Under the pieces are notes generated by a model. That model was given only the letters and a program-made list of their open reading frames with translations, was not told the DNA's origin and did no database searches. From the NCBI GenBank assembly GCA_027023915.1, contig JALVUB010000302.1, forward strand, positions 1-15,651: 15,651 bases of DNA, written 5' to 3'. This document shows positions 5,594-13,492 of this stretch, in pieces (positions within the stretch are counted from its first letter, which is position 1; every line of letters begins with the position of its first letter). The DNA comes from Sedimenticola sp. Lineage in GTDB: Bacteria; Pseudomonadota; Gammaproteobacteria; Chromatiales; Chromatiaceae. The position numbers and the translations under genes were made by a program.

Positions 5594-6565
5594 ATGACTT
5601 CCCACACGACGCAGATCCAGCAACTGGACGACACCACCTGGTGCCTGGACACTTGGCTCAACCGCCCCGGCCACACCGCATGCTATCTTGTGCGCAACGG
5701 CGACGAGCTGGCCTTCATCGACTGCGGCGCGGCCACCAGCGTGCCGGGTCTGTTGCGCGCCTTGGAATCACTGAAGCTGCAACCGGAACAGGTGCGCTAC
5801 ATTCTGCCCACCCATGTCCATCTGGACCACGCCGGCGGCGCGGGCGAGCTGTTGGCTGCCTGCCCCAACGCCACGCTGGCCACCCACCACAAGGGTCTGC
5901 CCCATCTGGTGGACCCTTCCAAATTGCAACAAGGCGCCATGGCGGTGTATGGCACGGCGGCTTTCGAAGCGCTGTTTGGAAAGCTTCGCCCTGCTCCCGA
6001 GGCCCGTTGCCGGGCACTGCGCGACGGAGACACACTGGAGCTGGGCAATGCCAGGCTCGGTTTTCTCGACACCCCCGGTCATGCCAATCATCACGGCTGT
6101 TTCTTCGATGAACGCAACGGCAACCTTTACACCGGCGATACCTTCGGCCTGCGCTATGCCGAGCTGGATCACGCACAACAGCCCTTCCTGCTGGCCACCA
6201 CCACACCGGTGGCCTTTGATCCCGATGTCTGGTCCGACTCACTCGACCGCATGATGGCTCTTGCGCCCCGGCGGGCCTGCCTGACCCATTTCGGGCCGCT
6301 CGAGACACCAACCCGCTGGATAAAGCTACTACGCGAGAGCCTCGAGATGCATGTAAAAATCGCCTTGAAGGAGGAATCCAACCCAGAAGAGGGCCGGGAA
6401 ACGCGACTTCGGCAGGCGTTGGAAGCAGAAGTGCTGGCCCGGCTTGAACAACACAACCCGGAAATCTCAAGGTCAGCAGCCCGCCAGCTTTTGGAAATTG
6501 ATCTTCAGCTCAATGCCCAGGGACTGACCGTGTGGCTGGCCCGCCGCGCCCGCGGGCGCCGGTGA
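5594..6565 (+). CDS. MBL-fold metallo-hydrolase
   Basis: 323 aa. The metallo-beta-lactamase fold is shown by the zinc motif THVHLDHAGG (HxHxDH; His74, His76, Asp78, His79), His163 in DTPGHANHH, Asp182 in YTGDTFG and His232 in LTHFGP, which completes a dinuclear site. The core spans about residues 8-235 and is followed by a C-terminal helical region (about 240-318), as in many glyoxalase II-like or uncharacterised hydrolases. No glyoxalase II signature beyond the core is visible, so the substrate is not predicted. The start ATG lies 29 bases after the upstream terminator and has no ribosome site. The residues WCLDTWLNRPGHTACYLVRNGDELAFIDCG fit a normal domain N-terminus, so the start is probably right. 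It ends 60 bases before aroG. Confidence 0.87.
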   Translation: MTSHTTQIQQLDDTTWCLDTWLNRPGHTACYLVRNGDELAFIDCGAATSVPGLLRALESLKLQPEQVRYILPTHVHLDHAGGAGELLAACPNATLATHHKGLPHLVDPSKLQQGAMAVYGTAAFEALFGKLRPAPEARCRALRDGDTLELGNARLGFLDTPGHANHHGCFFDERNGNLYTGDTFGLRYAELDHAQQPFLLATTTPVAFDPDVWSDSLDRMMALAPRRACLTHFGPLETPTRWIKLLRESLEMHVKIALKEESNPEEGRETRLRQALEAEVLARLEQHNPEISRSAARQLLEIDLQLNAQGLTVWLARRARGRR

Positions 6566-6592
6566 GAATCGGTTCGCCAGGTCAAAAAAAGC

Positions 6593-6598
6593 TATAAT
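6593..6598 (+). promoter_or_regulatory. aroG -10 element
   Basis: A perfect TATAAT lies 27 bases before the aroG ATG and predicts transcription starting about 6605. No convincing -35 is found about 17 bases upstream (GGTTCG area), and no TrpR/TyrR-type operator or attenuator hairpin fits into the short leader. Confidence 0.6.
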
Positions 6599-6625
6599 GC
6601 GCGGCTTACCCGGAACTTCATTCCG

Positions 6626-7699
6626 ATGAGCGGCATGTCACTGTCACAGTACCCAACCGACGATCTGCGTATCCGCGCCATCACGGAGGTGGTGCCGCCG
6701 CGCTCCCTGCATGAGCGCCATCCCATCACCGAGGAGGCGGCAAAAACCGTGTTCGACGCACGCCAGCAGATCCACCGCATCCTCCACGGCGAGGACGACC
6801 GGCTGTTGGTGGTGATCGGCCCATGCTCCATACACGACGTGGAAGCGGCGCTGGATTACGCCCGCCGCCTCAATGAGGTGAAAAACCGGCTGGCGGACGA
6901 CCTGATGGTGGTGATGCGGGTCTATTTTGAAAAGCCTCGCACCACCGTGGGCTGGAAGGGTCTTATCAACGACCCAAACCTGGACGGCTCATTCGAGATC
7001 AACAAAGGACTGGAGCTGGCGCGGAAGCTGCTGCTGGAAATCAACAGCCTGGGACTGCCCACGGGCACCGAGTTTCTCGATCTCATCTCGCCCCAGTACA
7101 TTGCCGATCTCATCGCCTGGGGCGCCATAGGGGCGCGCACCACCGAAAGCCAGGGTCACCGCGAGCTGGCTTCCGGCCTCTCCTGTCCGGTGGGCTTCAA
7201 GAACGGCACCGACGGCACCATGCGGGTTGCGGTGGACGCCATCCGAGCCGCCGAGCGCCCCCATGTCTTTATGTCCCTCACCAAGGAAGGGCGTTCCGCC
7301 ATCTTCAGCACCAGCGGCAATAACGACACTCACATCATCCTGCGTGGCGGCCAGCGCCCCAACTACGACGCCGAATCGGTGAACATGGCGGCGGAAGAGA
7401 TGGAAAAAGCCGGCCTGACACCCAAGCTGATGGTCGATTTCAGCCATGCCAACAGCCGCAAGCAGCATGAAAAGCAGCTTGAAGTAGGCCGTGACGTGGC
7501 AGGCCAGATCGCCCGTGGCGACATGCGCATCATCGGGGCCATGATCGAGAGCCATCTGGTGGGCGGACGCCAGGATCTGCAACCGGACAAGCCACTGGTC
7601 TATGGTCAGAGCATCACCGACGCCTGCCTTGCCTGGGAAGACAGCGTGCCGCTGCTTGAGCAGCTCGCCGAGGCGGTAAGAGCGCGTCGAAGCAACTGA
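6626..7699 (+). CDS. aroG: Class I DAHP synthase (3-deoxy-7-phosphoheptulonate synthase), AroG type
   Basis: 357 aa. It condenses phosphoenolpyruvate with erythrose 4-phosphate, the first step of the shikimate pathway. Near-identical blocks to E. coli AroG include LLVVIGPCSIHD (60-71), MRVYFEKPRTTVGWKGLIND (97-116), WGAIGARTTESQ (165-176), SGLSCPVGFKNGTDGT and DFSHANSRKQ. Metal ligands Cys67, His274, Glu308 and Asp332 align with E. coli Cys61, His268, Glu302 and Asp326. Ser186 and Ser217 correspond to Ser180 and Ser211 of AroG, which supports phenylalanine-type feedback, although AroF- or AroH-like regulation cannot be excluded. The start ATG is 6626, with a second in-frame ATG at 6635. Its TGA is directly followed by the last codon (on the minus strand) of the Sel1 gene. 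Confidence 0.95.
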   Translation: MSGMSLSQYPTDDLRIRAITEVVPPRSLHERHPITEEAAKTVFDARQQIHRILHGEDDRLLVVIGPCSIHDVEAALDYARRLNEVKNRLADDLMVVMRVYFEKPRTTVGWKGLINDPNLDGSFEINKGLELARKLLLEINSLGLPTGTEFLDLISPQYIADLIAWGAIGARTTESQGHRELASGLSCPVGFKNGTDGTMRVAVDAIRAAERPHVFMSLTKEGRSAIFSTSGNNDTHIILRGGQRPNYDAESVNMAAEEMEKAGLTPKLMVDFSHANSRKQHEKQLEVGRDVAGQIARGDMRIIGAMIESHLVGGRQDLQPDKPLVYGQSITDACLAWEDSVPLLEQLAEAVRARRSN

Positions 7700-8149
7700 T
7701 TACATCTCATCGAACCCGGCCTTGCGGAACCACTCTTTCGCCTTCTTCTCATCGGCCTCCACGCCATTTCCCTCGCGGTAGATCATGCCAAGCGTGGTCA
7801 TGGAGCCTTGCAGGCCCTGCTCCGCCGCTTTCTCGAACCACTGGATGGCCTTTTGCGGATTCTTTTCCGCGCACTCTCCCTCCAGATACATGAAAGCCAG
7901 GCCGTGCTGGGCCAGCGCGTGTCCGGCCTCGGCCGCCGCTTTCATGTACTTGTAGGCCATCAGGGGATTTTCCACCATGCCCAGGCCGTTCTGAGCCATG
8001 ATGGCCACACGATACTGGGCTTCCGGCTCGCCCGATTCCGCCAGCGGCTCGAGCAACTCCGCCGCCTGAACGAAATGCTTTGCCTCGAATGCCGCAATGC
8101 CACTGCCCAACGCCATTTCCCGGTCTTGCTGTTCACGATCTTCGGCCAT
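7700..8149 (-). CDS. Sel1-repeat (TPR-like) protein
   Basis: 149 aa with an N-terminal TPR-like helix pair (about 12-40) and about three Sel1-like repeats at 42-77, 78-113 and 114-146. Recurring elements are AQ/GS..LG.MY..G.GV and A..WF.KAA..G. Sel1 repeats form alpha-superhelices for protein-protein contacts and occur in signalling and host-interaction adaptors. No signal peptide is seen, so it is probably cytosolic. A Shine-Dalgarno GGAG lies nine bases before the ATG at 8147-8149. The TAA at 7700-7702 abuts the aroG stop with no bases between and no terminator visible. It is divergent from slt across 147 bases. No partner can be inferred. Confidence 0.88.
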   Translation of the reverse strand: MAEDREQQDREMALGSGIAAFEAKHFVQAAELLEPLAESGEPEAQYRVAIMAQNGLGMVENPLMAYKYMKAAAEAGHALAQHGLAFMYLEGECAEKNPQKAIQWFEKAAEQGLQGSMTTLGMIYREGNGVEADEKKAKEWFRKAGFDEM

Positions 8150-8203
8150 TTCACAAAACTCCGGTGCAGGTTTGTACTAAACTTGGTTTCACTGGATGCA
8201 GGC

Positions 8204-8209
8204 ATTGTA
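8204..8209 (-). promoter_or_regulatory. Possible -10 for the Sel1-repeat gene
   Basis: The minus strand reads TACAAT (5 of 6 to TATAAT) about 55 bases before the ATG. No clear -35 is present. The rest of the 8150-8296 divergent gap shows no recognisable operator, and no good plus-strand promoter for slt was found beyond a weak TTGATG at 8260-8265. Confidence 0.3.
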
Positions 8210-8296
8210 GCCCAGGCATGAAAAACGGATTCACGGGTGCCGGCAAGGGAAACCCCCTATTGATGGAGCGGACTCGATTCTCGTAGGCTGAACGGA

Positions 8297-10267
8297 ATGG
8301 AAAGGTTGTCGAAAACAGGACTGGGAATCGTCATTGCGCTGCTGCTGGCGCTGACCGCTCAAACCGCCGGGGCCACCAGCAGAACAACCGAGCGGATACT
8401 CTTTCAGGCCGCTGAACAGGCGCTGAAAAAAAACCAGATCAAACGCTTCGAATCGCTGAAGGCGAAACTGTCCGATTACCCTCTCTTACCTTATCTGGAG
8501 TACGAAGCGCTGCGGCAGAAGCTGGACCACGCCTCGCCGGAAAAGGTGGAACGCTTTCTGGAAAAGTGGAAAGAGACACCGCTGGCGCAAATGCTCCGCA
8601 GGCGCTGGCTCAACCTGCTGGCCAAGCGTAAAGACTGGGACAACTACCGCAGGTTCTACCAGAAGGATTACAGCGTCACCCGCCAATGCCACTATCTCAA
8701 CGCGCTGATTCACACGGGTGACCGCGAAAAGGCGTTCGAGCTGGCGCCGGAGCTTTGGCTTTACGGCCGTTCCCGCCCCAAGGCCTGTGATCCGGTTTTT
8801 ATCGCGTGGCGGAAATCCGGCAAGCTCACCACCACATTGGTGTGGCAACGCATCGAACTGGCCATGTACCGCGGCCGCATCAAGCTGGTGCGCTATCTGC
8901 AACGACTGCTGCCTCAAAAGGACCGGCCCTGGGCCGACCTCTGGATCTCGCTGAGACGCAAACCCGAGCTGGCATTGAAGGAGAAACGGCTGCGACAACC
9001 CCACCCCATGCGTGATGCCATGCTCACCTATGCGGTAAAGAGACGCAGCTATTTTGATCCCTACGCCGGCTGGAAGATGTTGCGAACCATCGAAAAACTT
9101 CACCCCCTGCCGGAATCCCTTCATCTTCGGGCACTACAAACCCTGGCACGCGCCTTTCTGCGCGTGGAGACACCCACGGCCTGGCATTTCTTCCGCTCTC
9201 TGAAGGAAGCTGAAAAAAACACCAGGCTTGCCGAGACCCGGGTGTTGGCGGCTCTCGTTCGCGGACAGTGGGAAACAGCGTTGAAGTGGATCGACAGCCT
9301 GCCGGACGAACCCCGCTGGCGTTACTGGAAGGCACGCAGCCTGGAACAGATCGGCCAGCGGAAAAAGGCCGACCCTATCTACCGTGAGCTGGCGAAGGAA
9401 CGCAGCTACTACGGTTTTCTTGCCGCCGACCGCGTGGGGCTGCCCTACAACTTGAAGCACAAACCGGTACCGGTGGACAAGGAGACACTGGCGGAGGTTA
9501 AGAAACTGCCCGGCATTCAGCGGGCACGGGAGCTGCTGACCCTGGGACGCCAGGCGGACGCGCGGCGGGAGTGGCGCATGGTGACTCGTTCGCTTCCACC
9601 CCAACAGGCGATGGCGGCGGCCAAGCTGGCCCAGCGTTGGAACTGGCACGATCAGGCCATCTTCACCCTGGCCCGCACCGGCTACTGGGACGATCTGGCG
9701 CTACGTTTTCCACTGGAGCACAAAAATGAGGTGGAAAAACGCGCGGATGAGCGCAATCTGGACCCTTCCTGGGTATTCGGCCTGATCCGGCAGGAGAGCG
9801 CTTTCAACCCCAGCGTCCGCTCCCGTGTCGGCGCCCTTGGGCTGATGCAGTTGATGCCGGCCACCGCCCGCTATGTGGCCCGCAAGCTGCTCAAGCAGCC
9901 AAGACCACCCAAGCGCCACGACCTGACCACCCCCGACGTGAACATCCACCTGGGCACCACCTATCTTTCCGATGTGATGGCGCGCATGGAGCAGAATCCG
10001 GTACTGGCCACCGCCGCCTACAACGCGGGCCCCTACCGCGTCACCCGCTGGTTGCCCAAGCACCAGCTACCCGCCGATCTCTGGATAGAACTGATTCCAT
10101 TCAAGGAGACCCGGCAGTATGTGAAGCGGGTCTTTACCTATGCGGCAATTTACGACCACCGCAGAGGAAAGGAGGTTCAGCGGCTTTCCCAACGACTGAT
10201 GCCCATTGCGGGCGACAGTCCGCAGCGCACCGCGTTACGCAAGCGCAACACCAAGGCCACTATGTAA
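8297..10267 (+). CDS. slt: Soluble lytic murein transglycosylase Slt70
   Basis: 656 aa periplasmic exo-lytic transglycosylase that cleaves the MurNAc-GlcNAc bond of peptidoglycan, forming 1,6-anhydro-MurNAc. The signal peptide is residues 1-26 (MERLSKTGL, hydrophobic core, AGA cleavage). A long alpha-helical superhelix (about 28-440, the U/L domains) follows, and the lysozyme-like SLT domain covers about 480-605. The catalytic Glu500 is in IRQESAFNP; GLMQLMP (515-521) and AYNAGP (574-579) complete the SLT signature. The length matches E. coli Slt70 (645). The start ATG at 8297 has only a weak Shine-Dalgarno. The C-terminus carries a basic tail (TALRKRNTKATM). It stands alone, divergent from the Sel1 gene, and converges on the PilZ-like gene with 11 bases between. 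Confidence 0.94.
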   Translation: MERLSKTGLGIVIALLLALTAQTAGATSRTTERILFQAAEQALKKNQIKRFESLKAKLSDYPLLPYLEYEALRQKLDHASPEKVERFLEKWKETPLAQMLRRRWLNLLAKRKDWDNYRRFYQKDYSVTRQCHYLNALIHTGDREKAFELAPELWLYGRSRPKACDPVFIAWRKSGKLTTTLVWQRIELAMYRGRIKLVRYLQRLLPQKDRPWADLWISLRRKPELALKEKRLRQPHPMRDAMLTYAVKRRSYFDPYAGWKMLRTIEKLHPLPESLHLRALQTLARAFLRVETPTAWHFFRSLKEAEKNTRLAETRVLAALVRGQWETALKWIDSLPDEPRWRYWKARSLEQIGQRKKADPIYRELAKERSYYGFLAADRVGLPYNLKHKPVPVDKETLAEVKKLPGIQRARELLTLGRQADARREWRMVTRSLPPQQAMAAAKLAQRWNWHDQAIFTLARTGYWDDLALRFPLEHKNEVEKRADERNLDPSWVFGLIRQESAFNPSVRSRVGALGLMQLMPATARYVARKLLKQPRPPKRHDLTTPDVNIHLGTTYLSDVMARMEQNPVLATAAYNAGPYRVTRWLPKHQLPADLWIELIPFKETRQYVKRVFTYAAIYDHRRGKEVQRLSQRLMPIAGDSPQRTALRKRNTKATM

Positions 10268-10278
10268 AAGAAAAGGAA

Positions 10279-10692
10279 TCAGGCGGCTTCAACCTCTGCC
10301 GGCTCGATCTCTTCTTCCGTCACCCCGCCCTGGAGAAAGGCCAACAGACGCCTGCGCGGCAGGCTGTCTGCGGCGCCATCGAAATCGCATTCGAACAGAA
10401 AACAATCCTGGGAACGGCGCCGACAAAAATGGAGACGACAGGAAAACTCCATGGGATTACGGGAGTCAGGAAGGGAAAAACGGATCACCACGGGGAGCGA
10501 TGGCAACAGCCCCGGCGACCGCTGACGGCTTGGCATCAGCTTTCGGCTGGTCGGCTCGTCACAACAGAAACTCAAGCCGATACCGGAAACCTTTTCCAAC
10601 ACAACCTGGTGTACGGAACCTCCGTCCAGTTGCAGTTCGGCTTTCAGCGTTGCATCGACGCGCGGAATGGAATTTATTCGCAAGGATCTCAT
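10279..10692 (-). CDS. PilZ-like domain protein (degenerate c-di-GMP motifs)
   Basis: 137 aa. The ATG at 10690-10692 was chosen for its strong Shine-Dalgarno GAGGTGA five bases upstream; the frame is open further into the preceding gene. The layout resembles a single PilZ domain: RVDATLKAEL strand (11-20), VSGIGLSF (35-42) in place of the (D/N)xSxxG motif, strands PVVIRFSLPD and MEFSCRLHF, and the closing RRRLLAFLQ helix (113-121). The Ser and Gly of DxSxxG are kept but the acidic residue is Lys34, and no clean RxxxR motif is seen. It may bind a nucleotide weakly or act only as a protein partner. It is the last gene of the rsd-cyclase set, 34 bases after the cyclase-like gene. The PilZ call is by eye and moderate. 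Confidence 0.6.
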   Translation of the reverse strand: MRSLRINSIPRVDATLKAELQLDGGSVHQVVLEKVSGIGLSFCCDEPTSRKLMPSRQRSPGLLPSLPVVIRFSLPDSRNPMEFSCRLHFCRRRSQDCFLFECDFDGAADSLPRRRLLAFLQGGVTEEEIEPAEVEAA

Positions 10693-10726
10693 TGGGCTCA
10701 CCTCGAAATCGACATCGACAGCGCAT

Positions 10727-13015
10727 TCACACCGATCTGAGCGCTTGTCGTATCTTTCTGGCCACGTCAGGCACCGCCACCACTTCGTAATAGCGGACCT
10801 CCCCCTTCTTTTGTTCCTTTGCGACTTCCTCCGTGTCGCCCCACAGGGCCACGGGTGCCTCCCGCACCACCAGCCAGTGGGTCTTCCCGGTTTCGCTGGG
10901 ATACTCCCCAAGATAAAAACGTTCTCCTTCTTCTCCGCCGAGCCTTTCTGCCGGCAGCGATTTCAACGCCACCTCTTTCCTCAACCGGTCGAAGGCGGCG
11001 CCATCAAGTTCGATTCCATTGACATTGTATCGGTACAGCGGCGCGTCATCGGAAACCGAGGCGCTCCTTTTCACCACTTTCACCTCGGCCACCCGCCAAA
11101 GCCTTCCCAAAGCCGAAACGACGGAAGCGCCGATTTCCCCCGGCAAGTTGGAGGAGGAGAGACGATCCGCCCGATGAATGGCTGGTGAAATGGTTATCTT
11201 ACGCCCTTCATCGAAAAGATAGGTAGGCTCGCCCTCTTCGTAACAAACACCGACACCCAGTTCCAGCTCGGGCAGCCCTTCATTCCTGTTTTCCCGATTG
11301 CGATCATTCACCAACGCGATCAGCTGAACCGCCAACCCACAGGCACGAGCCACAGCGAACCCTTCTTCTCCTGAACGCTCGTCGAAGGCCAGAATGGCCG
11401 CATCGCCTTCCAGAAATACCTTTTCCGCGCCGAACAACCGCAACAGTGTGTTGATGGGCTCGAACAGATTGCGGGTGAAATAGACCGCGGGATTGATGCC
11501 GACCCGCTTGAGTTCGGCAATCAACGCAGTGGAGCCGCGCAGGTCCGCTTTCAGAATCACATGGCCCAGCCGTACGTTTTTGCCGACACCGGCGCCTGGC
11601 GTGAAATCCTGAAGCAGGCCGTTGGCCTTGGCCAAACGCAACTCATCGGGGTTCCGCAGCACCCGGAACTGCTCCATGACTTGGTATGCACGCCATGCCA
11701 ACTTGAGATCACGCCGCAATGCCAGAAAACCTTCGAGCGCTTTCAACAACCACCGGCGCCGTTCCGCCACCGACGCCCGGCGCAAATTGTTGCGCGCCGA
11801 GGAGAGCGCCTCACGATAGATGGGCAGATCCGGCACTTCATTGAAGCGGTCCAGCGTGGCGACAAGATCTTCAAGTCCGCGGTTGCCCATCAGATACTCT
11901 AGCAGCAGCGATGGAATCCCCTTGCGACCTAAACTGGAATAGACCTCGCGCAGGCGGACACTTGCCAACAATGGTTCCAGATGGCCGCCGCGCTCGAGAT
12001 TCTGCTCCACCACGGTCAGAAGCTGCTCCTGGAACGCCGGCCACTGTTCAGGATCCCAGTCCACCTCCCCCACGCCATCGTCAAACAGACGGGAGAGGTT
12101 TCTTGGATGGTCGATCCAACAAGCTTTGTGTTGACGATACTCCTCCCCGTCCATCACCTGGCGCAGGAAGAGCTCAACCTCGCCATACCCCGGGAAAATG
12201 CCCCGATCCCGACGGAGCTTCAGCTCGCTCAGAGAACCACCACCCTGCTTCGGCTCGCTGACGCATCCTTTCGGCAACCACTGGCGCAAAGGTTCCAGCA
12301 GCGCCTTGCCTACCCGACGGAACCGCCTGGGCTCCCGTAACACCAAGGGATAGTGCTCCATGATGTTTTCCTCGCAGCCCAGTTCGCCCATTTGCAGCAA
12401 GGGGTTGAACACCACCTCTTCCGGCACGGGCCATTCCACGAGCAGCAGGCTCTTCCGTTTCTTGCGCAGGGCGCTGTCGATCTGGCGCACCATGCCCAAG
12501 GCGTCATGAGCGACCAGATAGCGCAGTCGCAGACGATTGCGACGCAACTGCCTCAAGCGCTGGGTGCGAAGAAAATCGTCGCCGCCACGCGCCGCCAGAC
12601 TCTCCTCTTCCGCCTCACGCCACTGTTTCAGTTTTTGATCGGTAAGCAGAAGCAGCTGCTTGAGCACCGCAAGGTGGAACAGTTGGCAGATCGCCAGCCG
12701 CCCTTCCTCCTTGGCGCGATGCGCAGCGGCCAAGGCTGCTTCCTTGTAATGGTGGCGGAACGCGGTGATGGTGCTGGTTCGATCCAGCATGGATACCGAA
12801 TCGCCCAACAGTTTCTGTCGATAGCTGGAGATAAGCACATCCAGCAGATCGCTCAGGGCCTTGTCGAGGTCATCGCCCAACCAGACATCCACGCGCACCC
12901 CATCCAGGCCACGCGGAAAACCGTCGAGCTGTATCTCCCAATCCTTTGGCACATGGAAACGTTCGAGCACAAACTCCGGGGTTGGATGCCAATTTGTGGG
13001 TTCAATCAGTACCAT
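10727..13015 (-). CDS. Large protein with a divergent class III adenylate/guanylate cyclase-like domain
   Basis: 762 aa from the ATG at 13013-13015; an in-frame TTG at 13022-13024 would overlap the rsd stop (TTGA) and add three residues. Residues about 1-480 are mostly helical, charged and unrecognised, with Arg-rich helices (150-170) and an acidic WDPEQWPAFQEQLL segment; no membrane helix is seen. Residues about 485-622 resemble a cyclase homology domain: VILKADLRGSTALIAEL with Asp491, EKVFLEGDAAILAF with Asp538, and ISPAIHRADRL with Arg618. Both metal aspartates are kept. The adenine-selecting Lys position appears to be Phe534 and the transition-state Asn appears to be His614. About 140 further residues follow. 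It could be a cyclase with unusual chemistry or a catalytically silent nucleotide sensor. It lies between rsd and the PilZ-like gene on one strand. Confidence 0.7.
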   Translation of the reverse strand: MVLIEPTNWHPTPEFVLERFHVPKDWEIQLDGFPRGLDGVRVDVWLGDDLDKALSDLLDVLISSYRQKLLGDSVSMLDRTSTITAFRHHYKEAALAAAHRAKEEGRLAICQLFHLAVLKQLLLLTDQKLKQWREAEEESLAARGGDDFLRTQRLRQLRRNRLRLRYLVAHDALGMVRQIDSALRKKRKSLLLVEWPVPEEVVFNPLLQMGELGCEENIMEHYPLVLREPRRFRRVGKALLEPLRQWLPKGCVSEPKQGGGSLSELKLRRDRGIFPGYGEVELFLRQVMDGEEYRQHKACWIDHPRNLSRLFDDGVGEVDWDPEQWPAFQEQLLTVVEQNLERGGHLEPLLASVRLREVYSSLGRKGIPSLLLEYLMGNRGLEDLVATLDRFNEVPDLPIYREALSSARNNLRRASVAERRRWLLKALEGFLALRRDLKLAWRAYQVMEQFRVLRNPDELRLAKANGLLQDFTPGAGVGKNVRLGHVILKADLRGSTALIAELKRVGINPAVYFTRNLFEPINTLLRLFGAEKVFLEGDAAILAFDERSGEEGFAVARACGLAVQLIALVNDRNRENRNEGLPELELGVGVCYEEGEPTYLFDEGRKITISPAIHRADRLSSSNLPGEIGASVVSALGRLWRVAEVKVVKRSASVSDDAPLYRYNVNGIELDGAAFDRLRKEVALKSLPAERLGGEEGERFYLGEYPSETGKTHWLVVREAPVALWGDTEEVAKEQKKGEVRYYEVVAVPDVARKIRQALRSV

Positions 13016-13020
13016 GATGT

Positions 13021-13440
13021 TCAAATGCCAGCCAGCACGCGGTCCTCGGCGTCGAATCGCTCCGCCAAAACTTCACCCAGGCGGGAAAGGTGGACATCCA
13101 GATCGAAAAGTTCGATCGGATGCGCCTTGTCATCGTAACGGTCGTTGAAAGCCAGCACAGTTTGGGAAGATTGTTCCATCACCGGCTGCCAACGGCCCAA
13201 CTCCGCGGCGCTCTCTTCTCCCACATCGAGCAGCATCGGCTGCAACTCGAACTGCCAGAGCGCGACATAATCGACCAACAGTTGGCAGAAACTGCGCAAC
13301 AGTTTCAGACGCGCCTGTTCCGGCGTGACTTCACTGGTCCCCGCCAATCTGCAAAACTGAACCAGCAGTTCGGTTCGTTCCCGAAGAAGCTCGGCCACTA
13401 CATGATGGAGCTGCCTCTGCGTGGTCGTTCCCCTGTTCAC
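13021..13440 (-). CDS. rsd: Rsd/AlgQ-family anti-sigma70 protein
   Basis: 139 aa, against 158 in E. coli Rsd; it lacks the C-terminal tail. Rsd binds region 4 of the housekeeping sigma factor and shifts RNA polymerase towards alternative sigmas; AlgQ is the Pseudomonas homologue linked to alginate and virulence control. The diagnostic segments are LLRERTELLVQFCRLAG (18-34), RSFCQLLVDYVALWQFE (49-65) and HLSRLGEVLAERFDAEDRVL (117-136), which match FCQxLVDYxxxxHF and LSxLGExLxxRFxxED of the family. The usual GHF is WQF here. The start is GTG at 13438-13440; the N-terminal length agrees with E. coli Rsd. It is the first gene of the set, divergent from the secreted-protein gene across 52 bases, with no clear promoter. 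The next gene begins at or within six bases of its stop. Confidence 0.85.
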   Translation of the reverse strand: MNRGTTTQRQLHHVVAELLRERTELLVQFCRLAGTSEVTPEQARLKLLRSFCQLLVDYVALWQFELQPMLLDVGEESAAELGRWQPVMEQSSQTVLAFNDRYDDKAHPIELFDLDVHLSRLGEVLAERFDAEDRVLAGI

Positions 13441-13492
13441 ATTCCCCTACCCGGTTTATTCTTTGTTACATGCCACGCTCACCCAAGCAGAA

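Noticed and set aside
6546..6559. Perfect 14-base palindrome GCGCCCGCGGGCGC at the end of the MBL gene
   Set aside because: It encodes the Arg/Ala/Gly-rich C-terminus in GC-rich DNA, and no T-run follows on either strand at the right distance.
10262..10301. Possible minus-strand terminator after the PilZ-like gene (CGGC/GCCG stem and a T-rich tract)
   Set aside because: The stem is only 4 bp with a 10-base loop and the T-tract is interrupted; not strong enough to annotate.
12353..13138. Plus-strand 261-codon frame opposite the cyclase-like gene and rsd
   Set aside because: It is Gln/His-rich and antisense to the rsd/cyclase frames; no start context or motifs.
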